DNA of 64,000 nt from Luscinia megarhynchos (taxonomy: Eukaryota; Chordata; Aves; Passeriformes; Turdidae). The stretch covers positions 82,710,858 through 82,774,857 of the forward strand of contig CM067565.1 in the NCBI GenBank assembly GCA_034336665.1, written 5' to 3'. Positions within the stretch are counted from its first letter, which is position 1; each line of letters opens with the position of its first letter. A program made the position numbers and the translations under genes. Positions 13,901 to 28,900 of this stretch are shown piece by piece. The notes beneath the pieces are model-generated. The model saw only the letters and a list, made by a program, of their open reading frames with translations, did no database searches and had not been told where the DNA came from.

Positions 13901-16900
13901 TATGGATCTCTGGAGAAATTATTTTTATGTCACAAGTCCTCTTTCTTAGATCTCTAGATTAACCCTTTTCTCCTCTACTACACTTTGTCAAGTTCCTCTC
14001 CTCTACATGGTATCAATTTTTATATTTCAATATCATGAAGCAGTTCCTTTCCTCAATGCCCAGGTTTATGAGCAGCCCTTACGTTGATTATCACTTGCTT
14101 CAAAATATTCCTACCTCAAAATATAACTTGAAATAGTCATCCTTGAGAAAGAAGAAATATTTGTGTTCCCTATTTACATTTTGTAATCAAATGCTTCTTC
14201 CCCTGTTTTCAGGTGTATGTGGTCATCCAGCAGGAAGACAGAACTACCTGAATATTCATACACTCTTAAGAGTCTTTCTTGTCAATGATTTGTTATATGC
14301 CCTTTTGGAGATGCAGAGGAAGAAAACCCAAAAAGTTCTAAAAGAGAATTAACTCTAGTAGTAGTAAAGATACATTACCAGTGCCCATATTATACAATAC
14401 ATTTTTTATATTTACATCCCATATCCAAGGGAAAAAAGAAATTTACAGATGTCAGACACGGAAACATTTAATTTGAATCTTTCAGAATCAGTAAAAACAC
14501 CCTTGTGTTTGAACATTGGCACATATTTATTTTGAACTTCCTTTGAACTACCATTTGGGTTTTTGGTTTTTGGTGAGTTTTGTTTATTTGTTTGGTTTGG
14601 GGGTTTTTTTTTGTTGGGGAGGTTGTTTTGTGTTGTTACACACAACACCACGTGTTGATGCAATAAGAAGGAAAAAAATAAGGGACTTATATTAATTTCT
14701 TCAAAGGCAATTGAGTGCTTAATCATAGAAACATAGAATTATTTTAGTTGGACCTTAAAGACCATCTTGTTCCAATCCCCTCATACCCCACACACCTTCC
14801 ACAAGAACAGGCTGCTCAGGGCCCCATCCAACCTGGTGTCGGACTCTTCAAGGAATAAACTTCACTGGGAATGTTTGACAATGCTTTGCAAGGACATATG
14901 TTTTTATCTTTACATGTCTGTGTATGTTGATACATGCCACATTCAAAAGTCAGTCTATAGTTTACAATGATTTTTGTGTTCTACTTATTTGAATTTCAGT
15001 AAGTTATGACATCAAGAACCACCAAAGAGATCCATTATGGAGCATTATAATCCAAGAAATGCTTATTTAATTTCAGTGGAAATACATTCAAATTTAATTT
15101 AATTTATGTCCAAGGACTTCTAAAACATACATCTTATTCGAGAGAGGAGGAGAGATGTTTTTGACCATTTTACTCTGGTGGTGTTAAGAAAGATTTGGAG
15201 CAGCAAATCTCACCTCAGCAATCATTCTGTTGGTGTCCCCCAAGAAGAGTAGGTTTAAGGCTTCCTCTTCATTGGTTGCTTGCTGAAGAGACAAGTTTTT
15301 CAGATGGATGTTTTGATCAGAGTCTTCCATTATTGTCACTTTTCTACATGTAAAATAAAAACAACAGTGAAAACTAGAGTTTTAATGTCATGTTGTTTCA
15401 TACTTTCATTTTGATGGCACCTAAAAGGTGCATTCTAAAACCCACACCCAACCATAATGAAAGAACATGAAAAATAAATGATACACAAAATATTTATTTC
15501 TTTTTTTACTGTCACCTCCTTTTCATTCCTTTATTATGAAACTTCACATAGAAAAGGAATATAAGAAAACTAAGTTTTAGAGAAAGCTTTGGGATATTTT
15601 TTAAGTGAGATATACTAAAATCTCAAGAGTAAGAGATTAGATAAATCATCACAAACAAACAGTAAATAAGGGTTTGTTTGCTATTAACAAGTACAGATGA
15701 TACATGAAGCATACCATTATTTTGACATGCAAATAGGCATGGAATATTTCAGAATCAACACATCTGTAGTCAACATGTTTCTAATAGCTTTGCATTTGTC
15801 AAGATTATTTCTCTTTTCATTCTTCTTAAATGGTAGTAACTACAACTGTAAATTATCCCTTTCTTAAATTAAAAGCAAGCTAACAGAATGATTTTATTTA
15901 TTCTCCCTGTTAGAAATGTTCTTAGTTACACTTCTACAAGACTAAAGCTCTCAGAAAGGAATTGGATGCAAGCAGCAAGGATGCAGCAAAAGCACCAGAA
16001 AAGCTGCTAAATATTACTGAAAGTCCTTTTCACTTCTTTGAAAAGCCCTTTAACATAAGAATTTTTTTCTTTCCAAATGGTTACTGAGAACTAAACTTTA
16101 TTGGCAATAAGGAGCCATAAGGGCTCCTCAGTTGGGACATTCCATTGAAACCAAAATGTAGTGCCTCACTGGATTTGGAAAACTATGAGAGAAGAATCTG
16201 CTAAAACAGAGGTACACTAAATCTGAGGATAAATAACACGTCCTTAAGGGTGAATTACATGTTCTGATATAATTTAAAACAAATTAGATTTTTTTTTGAA
16301 AGTAGGAAGTTGTTTTTATTTAAACTAAAACTTTATTTTCTGTGTAAGTATAGATAATTTTTTCTATCTATACAAATACCCTAAATGTATACATATATGT
16401 ATATAAATATTTTTTCATGTTCTTCAAGATAAACCACAAGAGGGAGTATGGGGCTTGAGTTTTTATCAGTAGGTAGTTCTTGCATGTTAATTACTACAAG
16501 TTGCTACAAAACAGAGAGATTTAGTTTTGTTCTGCTTTACTGGGCTTTCCCCCCCACCCCAAACGGAAAATGAAATCAAGCATTAAAGCAGAATTTCATA
16601 GTATTACTCTTAGATATTGTGGGAGTAGTTCACAGTCTGATGGTCAAAACATTCAAATGGATACAGAAAAATAAATTTAACACATTGTAATGCACTCACT
16701 CTTTTAAAGAAAAATTGCGTGTAAAATTCACACAAAGCTTCTTTGGTAATCATAACAACTGCTTTTCCAAGTATGATTGCCTCCCACTGTTAGCGTTATT
16801 TTTGTGTGGTGGCACAAGACATTCCTCATATAATCACAAAACTTAGCTTCCCCATTCAAAGTATAAACCCCAGAGCTTAATTCTGCTCTTGCATATCAAA

Positions 16901-19900
16901 CTTTTGATAATGTAAAGTTGCATTCCTTCTGCATCTGTATGTCCATCACACACTAAAGCCCAGAGTGGTCCTGATTACAGCATACTCTTATTAACTTGTG
17001 CCCTTTCCTGCATCAACTGAGCTGCCATCAATGCAGGAGAGCCTTGCACACTGAATGCTTTCATTTACTAAATTCTTGTTACAGGCAAAAATTGACCTTA
17101 AAGCTTTCTTTGATTAATTAATACCACCTCATTAATTTGTGTACTATAAATAATAATACAAACACACAATATATTTTAGAAAACAAATGACCATAAAAAG
17201 TCAAGTGTCCTATTATTATATCTGTCTCTAGAGCTTAGAATTGAAGAAATCTAAACTAATCTCAAAAGCTTTATAAACATTTAAAAATTAATCATAGTGA
17301 TGCAAATAAACAACATATGAAGATACACGACTTCTTTGCCAATACATGAGCAGGATATAGTGATACTACTTCACTGTGAGGAGACTATAGAGACAAAAAT
17401 AAGTTTAGGAAAACAATAAAAGAGAAAAGCAGCAAGTATGCATCTTGGAGTATGTTCAGAAGAACAGAATAAATTAATGGATACATACAGGTAATGTTTT
17501 GTAAAACTGCAAGGAACTTTAGCTTTTAGGAGAGAATGGTCAAGATAAGCATCTTATGTGCACCATCCCAAAAAATGATCATTCAGAAGTACAACTCCCT
17601 GAATACCACAACAGAGGACAAGCCAACACTTAAGGGGCAAGGTTACAAAGTTATTCAGCTACCCGCACAACTTTCAATAGCACACAGATTTAATTCTCCT
17701 TTCAAGTCGAGACTTAGAGCCTAATCTCCCTTATGAGACACGGCAGAAGTATGAGATGAGTAAGTGCTCATGCAGACTGATTGCTTGACAAGTCATATTG
17801 TGATAGGAAATCCTTCCCACTGTCTCCAATGGATTTTGTTTTGAGACAACAAAAACACAGTTTGGGCTTCTGGATGTTATGGACATGACTGTAGACTGCT
17901 ATGTATTTGGGAGTTAATGATTCACGTAACAGTGAACCTAAGCAGGCACAGCCAGTGAGGCACTCCACACACTAGCAGGGCATTCAGGCCTGAGTTGTGC
18001 TGCACAGATCCCTTGACTGCCAGATAAATTCACTGAGTTCTCAGGAGAACACCTTCTAGAAGCTGTTTTCTTGTAAGGAAATTATACAAAGGCTCAAAAC
18101 AGCAAAAGGGAGACCTTCTCTCCACAGCCAGTACTGTACTGCTCTTGTGCAGTGCACCATGGGGAAATCCATTCAGGCTCTGTCCAATGCTGCATGGATG
18201 CACGGCACCCAGCACGTGATGAGAGGCAAGATTTACTTGCCACCCATCTTCCTCCTCTTATTCTGTCTTACAAAGCAGCTACCTATTAAGCCATTTGCTG
18301 CTAAACCATTCTTACTGAGATCTGGAAAAAGCTGTGCACTGCACCGCTCTCTCCCCACTCACTCCACCATGTAGAAAAAGGAATCAAAACTGAAACAATG
18401 AGATCGGTGGCTCATTACGAACAAAACATACAAAATCTGTTAGAATTTGCAGCCAACTTCAATAATCTCACTTACTAAAAAAATATTTGTTAAATAAACT
18501 GACATTTGCTCATCAAATGCTTGTAGAAAAGTTGCCTTAAAAAAGCTTCACTGGACTTTACACTCTGTTCCAGGAAACAAATCAACATAAAACACGGATG
18601 TGAATAACCAATATATCTTGTATGTTGAAGTTATTGTATGCATTTAAAGTGTAATTTGTTTGAATTGTAATTTAAAAAAATCATAATGTTAGAAGAAATT
18701 ATTCAAATTTCATTATTCAATTAATAAAACGTCTTACCTTACAAAAATTTATATTCTCTTAAACTTTGGTATTCAGTAGTAACACAATGAACACTCTTAA
18801 TTTTGAAAGAATGCATTTAATATATTAAAAAGTGAACTAGTAATAGTAATAGCCTTAGGAATTTTAATAGTTCTCAGATAATTCTCAGAACACTGAAAAT
18901 ATAGTTCTTGAAGGTTTATGGTTGGCGGTCAGTTTCCAGATTACATAGTTGGTACAGCCATTAAAACGAGCTGACACTAACACTGTGGAGACTGGAGAAG
19001 AGAATCAGATTTATTTGCATCAAAAAATCAGACTGAATAAAATACATTTCCTATATGTTGAAAATTATTCCTTTTGCCTTATTTTATTTTTATCATTCTT
19101 TGCTAAGGAAAACAGGCATTATTATAGCATTTGTTTTTGCTTTCCATGTCAGCAATTTGGTAACTCTTAAAGCCCTTGCAGGGCAATAGAGAAACAGAAG
19201 AGTATAGACTCATTTGAAATAGATTTACCAATAAGCAGTAACAGATTTTGTTTTAAAGGGAAATTATCTCATACTGACTCCATGGAACATAACAGCTCTG
19301 CACGCTACTAACAAATGTTGATAAAGGCATTGTTATTGATGTTTGAAGCTAATTTGCTCTCAGGTTAAAATGTGGTTTTCTTAAAGTCAGACAGCATTAT
19401 ACTTTTCCCTCTCAAAGAGGACTTTAAAGGATCTTCACACAAACATAGGGAATCCCTTTTGCTGACTTGAAGTTCAGTTCTATTTTCCCCTGGCCACCTC
19501 ACTCCAAAGTGATGGCTGTCTGAGCTCCCTTACAAGTAGCTCCTCAATTACCACAGCTTAGACTGTCTAAGGCAAAACAGGCACTTAACTGTAGTGTGTC
19601 TTCCCATGCAAGAGGGTCACCTGCCATCAGACGAGCAAAATAATAACTTACTGGTTACCTATGAATTAATTTAGTCATTCTTGACTAATGGTTCTATAAC
19701 CTCAGTCTGTACTTTTGTGTTATATATGGCATCAAAAATTTCTTACTTCTGAATAAATAACAACACATTAAGAAGCGTTTTACTGGTAGGTTGTAACCAA
19801 AGTGAAATTCAGTAACATTGGGCTATGTAAATTACAAATACACTACAAGCAAGAACCTGTTGGAGATAAAAGGCTCTTGCATAAATTGCACAGTAAATTA

Positions 19901-22900
19901 AGAGCTTTAGAAAAGTATTCCTAATTTGAACACTCCTGCAAAACTTTTATGAAAACATAAGGTGGCAGTAAGTATTTAAATAGTCTTCTACCAGCTTTAT
20001 TTTATAGCAATAATTTCATACCTTTATGTGTTGAAAAAAATCATAATTTCATTGTATGAACGTGGAATTCTCTACAGCTACAAACAGAATTAGATTATCA
20101 ATATTAAATTAAATTTCTTTATTCTACCAAGTAAGATTCTTCAAATGTTTCTTTGCATCTGCATATGCTGGATTTAATCTACAGTGTCACAAAATTAAAA
20201 CACTGTCAGATTTGTATAATGAAACAAGTTATAATTGTAAACTAAATGAAATTTTGTATGAAACATTAAGGTATATCAAATGATATCTTCAACAGGTCAT
20301 TAGTAATATTCTAATTAAACATCAAGAAAATTACTTTTTTCTGCTGAAATGAGATTTCAAAACCAACCTTAGCTGTTGTACCTATTAATGTATACATACA
20401 TTAATATCTAAATGTATGTATATAAATAGGTATATGTATACATATCCCTACATATGCATGAATATGTAAATAATTACATAATTTTGCGTAGGAATCTGTA
20501 CGTGTACACATATAGAGAGACATATTCATGTGCAGCTATATGGCCCACATTCATGAATTTGTCAGGAATTTATTTCCAGAAAAGTACTGATTGTTTTTGT
20601 GAGAGCCTTTTTCCTTCTCATCAGGCAGATTCGGATGAAATGAGTAAGCAGTGGTAAGATGAAAATTTCATAATCTACAGAATATACAAAGTATGCCTAC
20701 ACACAAAATCTTGACTTTAGGAACTGAGATTCCAAGTCTAATCATGTAATGTTTAGATGCAATGGACAATTAAAAAAAATGTTTATTCTGCACTTTGCCT
20801 TAGGCATCAAATACAATTTTAATGTCTTTTTTTCAAGTACTATCAACAAGTCTGTAATGTATCCACAAGCCTTTCATAGCTTTTATCACCTGAATGCAAT
20901 CTGTGTTTAGTCCTTACGCTAAACTGGTAACACAAAGATAAGAGTGCAGAGTTTGCTGGTGAGAAGTAACTATCTTTGATTCAAACTGCATCCCCTTCTT
21001 TTGCAAGAATATGGATAACAATACTGTTCTAGAACCATCTGAATATTATATGAAATTAACTAATCTTTTTCTTATTCTTCTAAAATGACACATTTCTTCA
21101 ACACTCTTTTTGTCCATCTTAAATACTTCAGAAAGTATCAGCACTGACTGCTAACATTTATCAAGAACATAGGGTGAATACCCTTTAGCTTTTTATGGTG
21201 CTTAAAGCTTAGATGATCCACTGTGGAGTTCAACAGAAAATTATGCACATTATGACACCTTAAAAGTACAAAAAACATAAATTCTTTTTAATATTCTCAT
21301 TCAATACAGACTTTCAAGCAAACTTGCTATCACTAAAATATTAAGAGATTTTAAGGACATAAAATTCTTAAAAAATATATATTAGGTTATAAACACTGAT
21401 AAATTTTTGAAATGTGATTAATATTTACTTACATGCAACCTCTACCTTATAATTTAAGAACATTAATCAACTAATTGAAATCTAGTTAATCATGCAACTA
21501 TCCATTCCAGCAGCTTTCACTCTCTTTTTAGCTCAGAACGATACAATAGATTTTTAAGTTTTGAATCCCTAGACTACAATATTAAAAAATAAACAAAACA
21601 TATTTTGTTAATTAAATACTTTTACACATGCTAAATATTAGTCATGCAGGTAGAGTTTCAGCTTACAGAACATATTTTTATTGACCAATGATGCAGTGGA
21701 AATAATAATGTCCACGTACAGTAAAACCTTAAAGTACTTATTAATATTACTCTTCAGAGAAAAAAATTATCTTACTAAAACTCATCTTACATACACTATG
21801 TAAGTTTACAGGTGTAACAACAGGCAATTATGATTATCCCAGCATGCTTTATTCCTAATTTACAATCAAATTATCTATCAACTTTTACTTTTTAAAATAA
21901 CCTTATATACAACGCAGAGTTACTCTCAGTTTAATTGAATCATCATACATAAACTAAGTGGAGGATTCTAAAACTCACAATTATTAACAAATATTCAGTA
22001 CCCAGTTTTAAAATATGACATATTTTCCAGGGCACATGATCCCAAATATCTGTTTCAAAGTTGCAATTAAATTATTGAAATTCAGTTTCTTTGAATTGAA
22101 TAAATCCATTCTTATAAATGTTAATGAGTTCAGATAAAATATTTCAAAAATAACTTAATGAAATTAATAATGCAATAAACTTAACAGCATTAACTTTATT
22201 AAGCTGAAAAAACTGTAAGATGCTATTTTTTGCATCCTGTAAAAATGGATGCTGAATTATATTATAATATTCAAACTAGCCTCTGATTAAATTTTTTGTC
22301 TGCATGGCACTGGAAGCAAGTAATAAATTAAATTCAAGTCCTAAACATCATGATGAAAGACACTGTAAAGATACACAGTCCTCACAGCACTGATGTGTCA
22401 TAAACCAATAAATTTTACTTCAATTTTTCAGGTAAAGAAACTGAAACAATTAGACCAATTCACAGTCCAGTTCCACACTTTGCATTTGTCTTCTGCCTTC
22501 TTAATCTCTAAATTAGATTCTTTTATAAAGATCAATCTTGAAAATTATTTTGTACACATATGTCCTAGATACCCCATACTGTGTGGAAAATTAAAGCTAC
22601 ATTTAAACACAATAAAATACTCTGTTGGAAGATTTTTAAAATAAATAAAAGGGTATATTAATATATGAACAACATTATTAGTTATTTCAAAATAAAATTC
22701 TACTGATTTCCTTTTATTGCCCTATTGAAAGTTTTCAGTATGTTTCCTGCTCTTGTATCAGCAGTGATTTCATAGCTATTTACAAGTCTCTGTTACTATC
22801 TTGTTTGAGTGACAAAATTCATTGTGCCCAGCATTATTTCAGGGCACTTGTGAATCCAGGAAAGAACTCACTTATTCACACCTATTTAGTGTTTGTTTAG

Positions 22901-25900
22901 CTGTTTAAAAATGACACAGACTATAAGGTATCATTTCCAACTTGGAGACTAGGATTTGGATTTCCTATAAATTAGCAGTCTCTAACTTCACCAGCTGGAG
23001 TGTTCGTGACCTACAAACCATTGTATACTACCCTTCTCCAAGTTTTAGTATCAATGACAACTACTGTAACAACCATCCATTCTGAAGGAAATATACTGTC
23101 CTTTGGAGTTCCTTGTGGTATATTTTCTAGTTGTAACTTACCTTATTTCATAATTGCATATTCTAGAAAAGTAATTATCCTTGAAGGAAAAGGTCCAAAC
23201 AGAAGCAGGGACATTTTCTCATTACTGCAAGTAAATACCACCTGTTACATGTCTCTGCCACACAGTCATACATGTCATACAAAGAGACAGGCTGCCATGA
23301 GAAAAACAAGTGCACCTTCTCCTTGTCAGTGGCTGCAAGAAATCTCTTCTGTATAATAGCAACAAACACTTTTAATCCTTTCACCTTCAGTTACTCCCCA
23401 GCCTCTACAAAAGAGTAGAATATATAGGCACCGTTGATAAAACTGTGAAAACAAAGTATTCTGATTAAATTAATGCTGAGATCAGTAGCATAACTTCAAA
23501 AAGTCCCCAAACAATTTAATAGGGTATATGAAAAAGATTCCTCTTGATTTTGATGATTTTCTGTAATCGTATTACTTACGGCAAATCTTCCATTCTGGAG
23601 GCCTCATGTCTTGGGTCCAGTAGATCATAACCACATTCATTGTAGATTTCTAAGTAGGAAACATGAGTTGTATATACTTTACTGCTATCCTGGATAAGAA
23701 AAGAAAAAAAATAGTGCTATAAACAGAAGTCAGAGGTAGATTAGAAGACAAATTTATTTCTATGGCTTCTAGGTAATTTTCTCACATTGTCTCTTTTTCC
23801 TGGCTATGGTGCACACTTTCAATTTGTGATGCTTTCATATTTATGTGCCACCATATGCATAAGGATTCAAAAAGAAGAAAGGGAAAAAAAAACCAAAAAA
23901 AAACCCCAATCAAAACAGAGACAGACACACACACAAAACTCACTTAAACAAAAATCCCCGCCACAAAACCTCCCCATGACCAAGAGTTTAGTCTGAGATT
24001 TTTAATTGATCCTGTATACTTTAAAAAGTCTGTATATATTTAGAACATGGGAGCTGCTTACAGAGCTAAGCAACGTGACTTTTTTCACTTCTGCCCTAAA
24101 AAAAAATGTTATTATAAAAAGCTAAATGCTCATATTATGGATAGAAAGACTATGCTTAAAGAAAAAAAACAAAAAGAAAGTAAAAACAGCAACAAAAAAT
24201 AAGATTTACTTAATTTATAAACACCAGTGACATACTGTTTTTCACTCCCTTCATCATAACATTAGAACACTGTATATGATGTCAGCTGTTCTCTGCAATC
24301 ACAATTCTTTTGGTAAATTACATTGCCAAAATGTAATTTAACACAACTCAGTTCTGCAGACAGAATTTTTCCCTGCCCCAATGCCAAATCCAAACAACAT
24401 AAACCTCAAAATAGTGGGTTATGATTTCCAAAATTAAAGAAAAAAAAACCAGTCACTTCTTTGCAGCAGACAAAGCCACTGTGAAAGCACTCATATCACA
24501 GTAGGAATTTAATAATTCAATCCATTACTTTTTTTTTTGCAAAATATTTTGAGATATAACTTGTCACTTTCATTTAATAATTATTTATATTTTTTTAAAT
24601 TTGTTTTGACAGTTCAGTATTTCAAGGGACATAATTCAAAAGATACACTACAAATGGATGGAAAAAATGTCGTAAGGAATAGCTCAAACAGGATGCTGTG
24701 GAAATAGGAGAATTTTTAAATTAAAAGAAGATGTTATTAAAAACAAAGGGTTTGATTTGCTTCTCATTTAAGGTAATAAGTTTTATTTCTTTGGTTTTAA
24801 ATTGCACTGTCTTTGTCCAAGTAAGAGCTTAACAAGTCTTGTATTTCATGTCCCTGATTTCACTTTCTCCTGTTTCATCCTACTTAGGGTTAGAAGGCAA
24901 ATTATTCTTCTCCACTATTTGAGCACCTTCCAAACCACAGTTGTAGGTATAAAGAAATGAAACAGGGGAAAGATATTAAAAGAAAGGCAAGAGGGAAGAT
25001 AAAACACCAAGAAGAGATTCTTTAAAAGGCTCTAATAAAAAAAATTATATGAAACAATGATTTGGAAGCAGGAAAACTGAGATACTTATAAGCATAACTA
25101 CATATAGCTTTTGATCCAAAACCCAGTCTGAAGAGAGAAATACTGGTATTTCTGTGCTGAGAAGGTGACAAACATATTATTAATCCTATTTTGCTTTTAT
25201 TACATAATTAAAATTAGAAAAGAATGTTGATGTATTGACAGTGTTGCTCGCAATGACATGATCATTTCCACAACACTGTTCACTTTCCACAAGAGTGCTC
25301 CATGGGGGGTTGTGTGAGTGCAGCAGAAGGTCTAAGATAACATGATGTGGGGTTTTTATCATTCCCACAATGGCAAGCTTTTGTGCACCTGCCATATGCT
25401 GTGTACATTTACCTGCCAAAGCCATACTTCTAAAGAGCCAAAATAATTACTTACTGTTGTTAACCTTTACTAAAACAAGGCACATTAATGTGACTGAGAA
25501 ATATACCCTTATGCAAACAGACTGGTACTCTCCAGTACATGACTGAAAGAGTATAAATGTACAGTGGAATGATTTATATTAATGTAAAATAATATTTAAA
25601 TTGGCTTAATTAAATAGCTTTGATAAAATGTGAAGATTAATGAGTCATAGGCCTGGTGGAGTAAATGAAGAGACAAAACATAAATTACACAAGACTCTTC
25701 CTCTCTTCACTTTTGCTGCCTATAATTATAAAAGCACTGGAATAACTGACTGTGTTCACTCATGTATGTATTTCAGACACTAAAAGAAAATTAAATTTCT
25801 CACAAACATAATAAACATAACAAACTATCAGTGTGCTTACTCTGGCACACTCTTTTGCTTACTGAGCCATTTCATTGCATAGAAAGTCAAAATGAAAGGC

Positions 25901-28900
25901 AATGCATGCAATACAAAACCAGAGTGGAGCTGATATAAGTGTTAGACAAGGAGAACCGCTTGTGTGATCTGAAGGTATGCTGCACCAACTAAAAATAGCC
26001 TGGGTTTTAAAACTACAAAAGCCCCCCACAAGGTGGTTTAGACTTTTTTTCAGACTTTTGCAATAAACCAGGTAGCCAAAACAACTACAAATATATTCTT
26101 GCACACAGTAAGTACTATGTCAAGTTGGATAGATATAATAGTTTTACCACTAACTCTATTATAAAAACAACCTTTAACAATAGTTAAATATTTGAAATCA
26201 GACATTAAAAAAACCCAGAAAATAATGTTTCATACCTTCTGCAATTGATCAAAAATATAAGATAAAGTCCTAGGAATGATGCCTCGATCGCTATAACGTT
26301 CAGCTCCTCCTGTGATGGTAAAAGTTTTTCCACTGCCTGTCTGACCATATGCAAAGATAGTACCATTGTATCCAGCCAAAACACTATAAAATTAAGAAAA
26401 GGAAGATAATTAATATTTAAGGCAGAACATATTGTCCATGATCAACTTTTTATAGATCCAAAATAAAATTAAGAGTAACTCTTAATTACATAGCAACTGT
26501 CTTTGGTAATACAAGAATACGCCTCAATGTATGTATTCTAGATTCTATAGAATTTAAACTATCTAGAATGGAAGGATTTCTTGATGCCCTGGTTTAATCC
26601 ATTATTAGCTGATCATGCTTATTACTGTTTACATACTTTTTAGTTTGGCAGATAACTTTTTGCAAGGCTGATATTTCATCTCTTTAAAGACTGAAGATAT
26701 AAGGAATTGTGCAATTTATACACTAGAAGAATCAAGAAATATTTCACATAGGACTTCATTAAATGCAAACAGAGAAAACGATATTGTTAGAAGCTCACGT
26801 AAGGATATGTTTTACCAGGGTACAGTTTTTATACTGAGAACCTAACTATATTAAACTATCAGGTTATGCTTGGAAAAGGGTATGCAGGAGAACCTGTGTT
26901 TAAATCAATGTAATAAAATCTTCATTTTACTATGAAAACATACAAACTCACATTGATAATAGCAAACTTTTCTGTTATAATTATGATTGTACATGAAGCT
27001 TTGATGGAACAGACAAAATAGCTATTAATGGCATAGTATGAAATGGCATTCAGACTCATCATCTGTTTAGCACCTTTTACTTTTCTTTGCAGAAGTGCCT
27101 AATAAGAGTCCAGTTCAAATATCTTTTTTTAATTCACCACACTGCCACCATTGACTTCCATCTGATTTCCACTAAACAGTAGATGAACTTAATAATCTTA
27201 AATTTCAGATTGGATTTACTATGTTTAAGGACCTACCAATTTTGTTCAACAAATTGAAAAACAAAAATTATCTCGTGCATTTTGTTTAAAGAAAAAATGA
27301 ATAATAAGCTAAGATTTTAATAAATAAAAAGAGGGAAACAACCCTTGCATAAGAGGAAAAGAAACATGTATATAGACAGCTGCTGGTCTGGCGCCACAAG
27401 AGATGCAATGATTCTCCAACTTATTAAAGTTTATTTAAAGGCCTGAGTAGTTGCCAAATTGCGTATTTTAATCCATTACAGTAGGATGACAAAGACAAAA
27501 ACAGAAACATTGAAACATGTTGAAAGGAGGTACAGTGAACATCTGCTCCCAAAACGTGCAGATGGAATACATATAGATATTAGATTCCAGATGTTAAAAA
27601 TCAAAACAATTATTATGATAAAACACCTCATTCATCTATCTTAGGAATTTCTAGTGCCCACTGTCACAATATCTGAATGCTGATGACAGTAATGAGTTGT
27701 CAGAATGTAGGGGGTATCAACACAAGTTCAGACATGGCAGATTCAAACCTGGCAAGGGGAAATGATTCTTCAAGGAAATTGTATTTAAGCTGTGCAACTC
27801 TTTGCCACTCCATGTTTTGGACATTAAAATGTCACAGAGGCTTCAGCAGAGATTGGACTAAATCACCAAAGAATTTTTCTTCAGGGCTACTAATGACAGA
27901 GAAATCAGAAAGTCCCTTAAGTACAAATAACTAAAGACTAAGAGGATACATAGGGGAGGCAGCCCTACATGCTTACTCTGTTTACTGCTTTTCTCTGAGC
28001 ATTGTCTGTTAGTCCCTGGGAGAGACAACATAGTGCTCTAGATGGAACCTTGGTCTGACACGCACAGTTGCTCTTCAGCTTGTACAGAAAACCTGTCTGG
28101 CTCGTCAGAGATAGCAAATGGGGTGGTTAAATTTTCTTACTCCTCCTCTTTAAAGGTGTGCCTTGCAACATGTTAAAAACTAGTCAATGTGTGGCTGCAA
28201 CTTATTAACTCGACATGCCTGTACTCCAGAAAAAGCTGTCGATTAGAATCACCTCACATGTAAACACAGGATAAAATGTCACATACCATATGCTGTCAAA
28301 ACAGCTGCAAAAGTCAGTGAGTTTTCTTTCTGCTATTTGATTAATATATATTTTTATATTTTCTGCAGTGCATCAGCAGAGATCTGAAAAGTTCCAGAAA
28401 ACCCTGGCAACTCATATCCACATCAATAATGCATTCTTCCAACCCAGTTATATGTTATCTTAATATTGCATTACATAGATTATTTTGATTCCACAGTTAT
28501 GTTCTTTAAATTCTGAGCAAAAAGTCAACCTTATTTTCTAAATTTATGTGTGAGCATATGTGTGTGTGTGTATAATTATAAATACACACACAAATAATTG
28601 TATCCAGTCCTTATTAACAGCATGCATTTCTTTCATTCAGAGTGTATTATAGCTACCACCAAGTCAATTTAAGGACAGCCTGCTTGAGGTGCTAAGAAAG
28701 CCTGTGAGGAAAGAAGACTACCAATAATACCAGTGAAACTGCTGGCAAAGCCTTCTAAGAGTAACATGCAACTCCATGAGGAGAGGATGGAGAACAAATT
28801 CCGTTTCTAAGTATGAGAAGCAAAACACTTTTATAAGAGACAAGGGACTAGGAGTTCAGGCACGGCTACAAAGCTCATTGGCTCAGAAGCAAGCTGTACA

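Larger units (their letters stand above)
6999..15213 (-). other. KIF6 intron 6
   Basis: An 8.2-kb AT-rich intron. It holds T/G-rich (7,361-7,425 and 14,560-14,640) and A/C-rich (8,490-8,570) low-complexity tracts, a 55-bp tandem duplication near 13,166-13,280 and a short CR1 fragment at 14,721-14,855. No internal gene was recognised. Confidence 0.85.
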
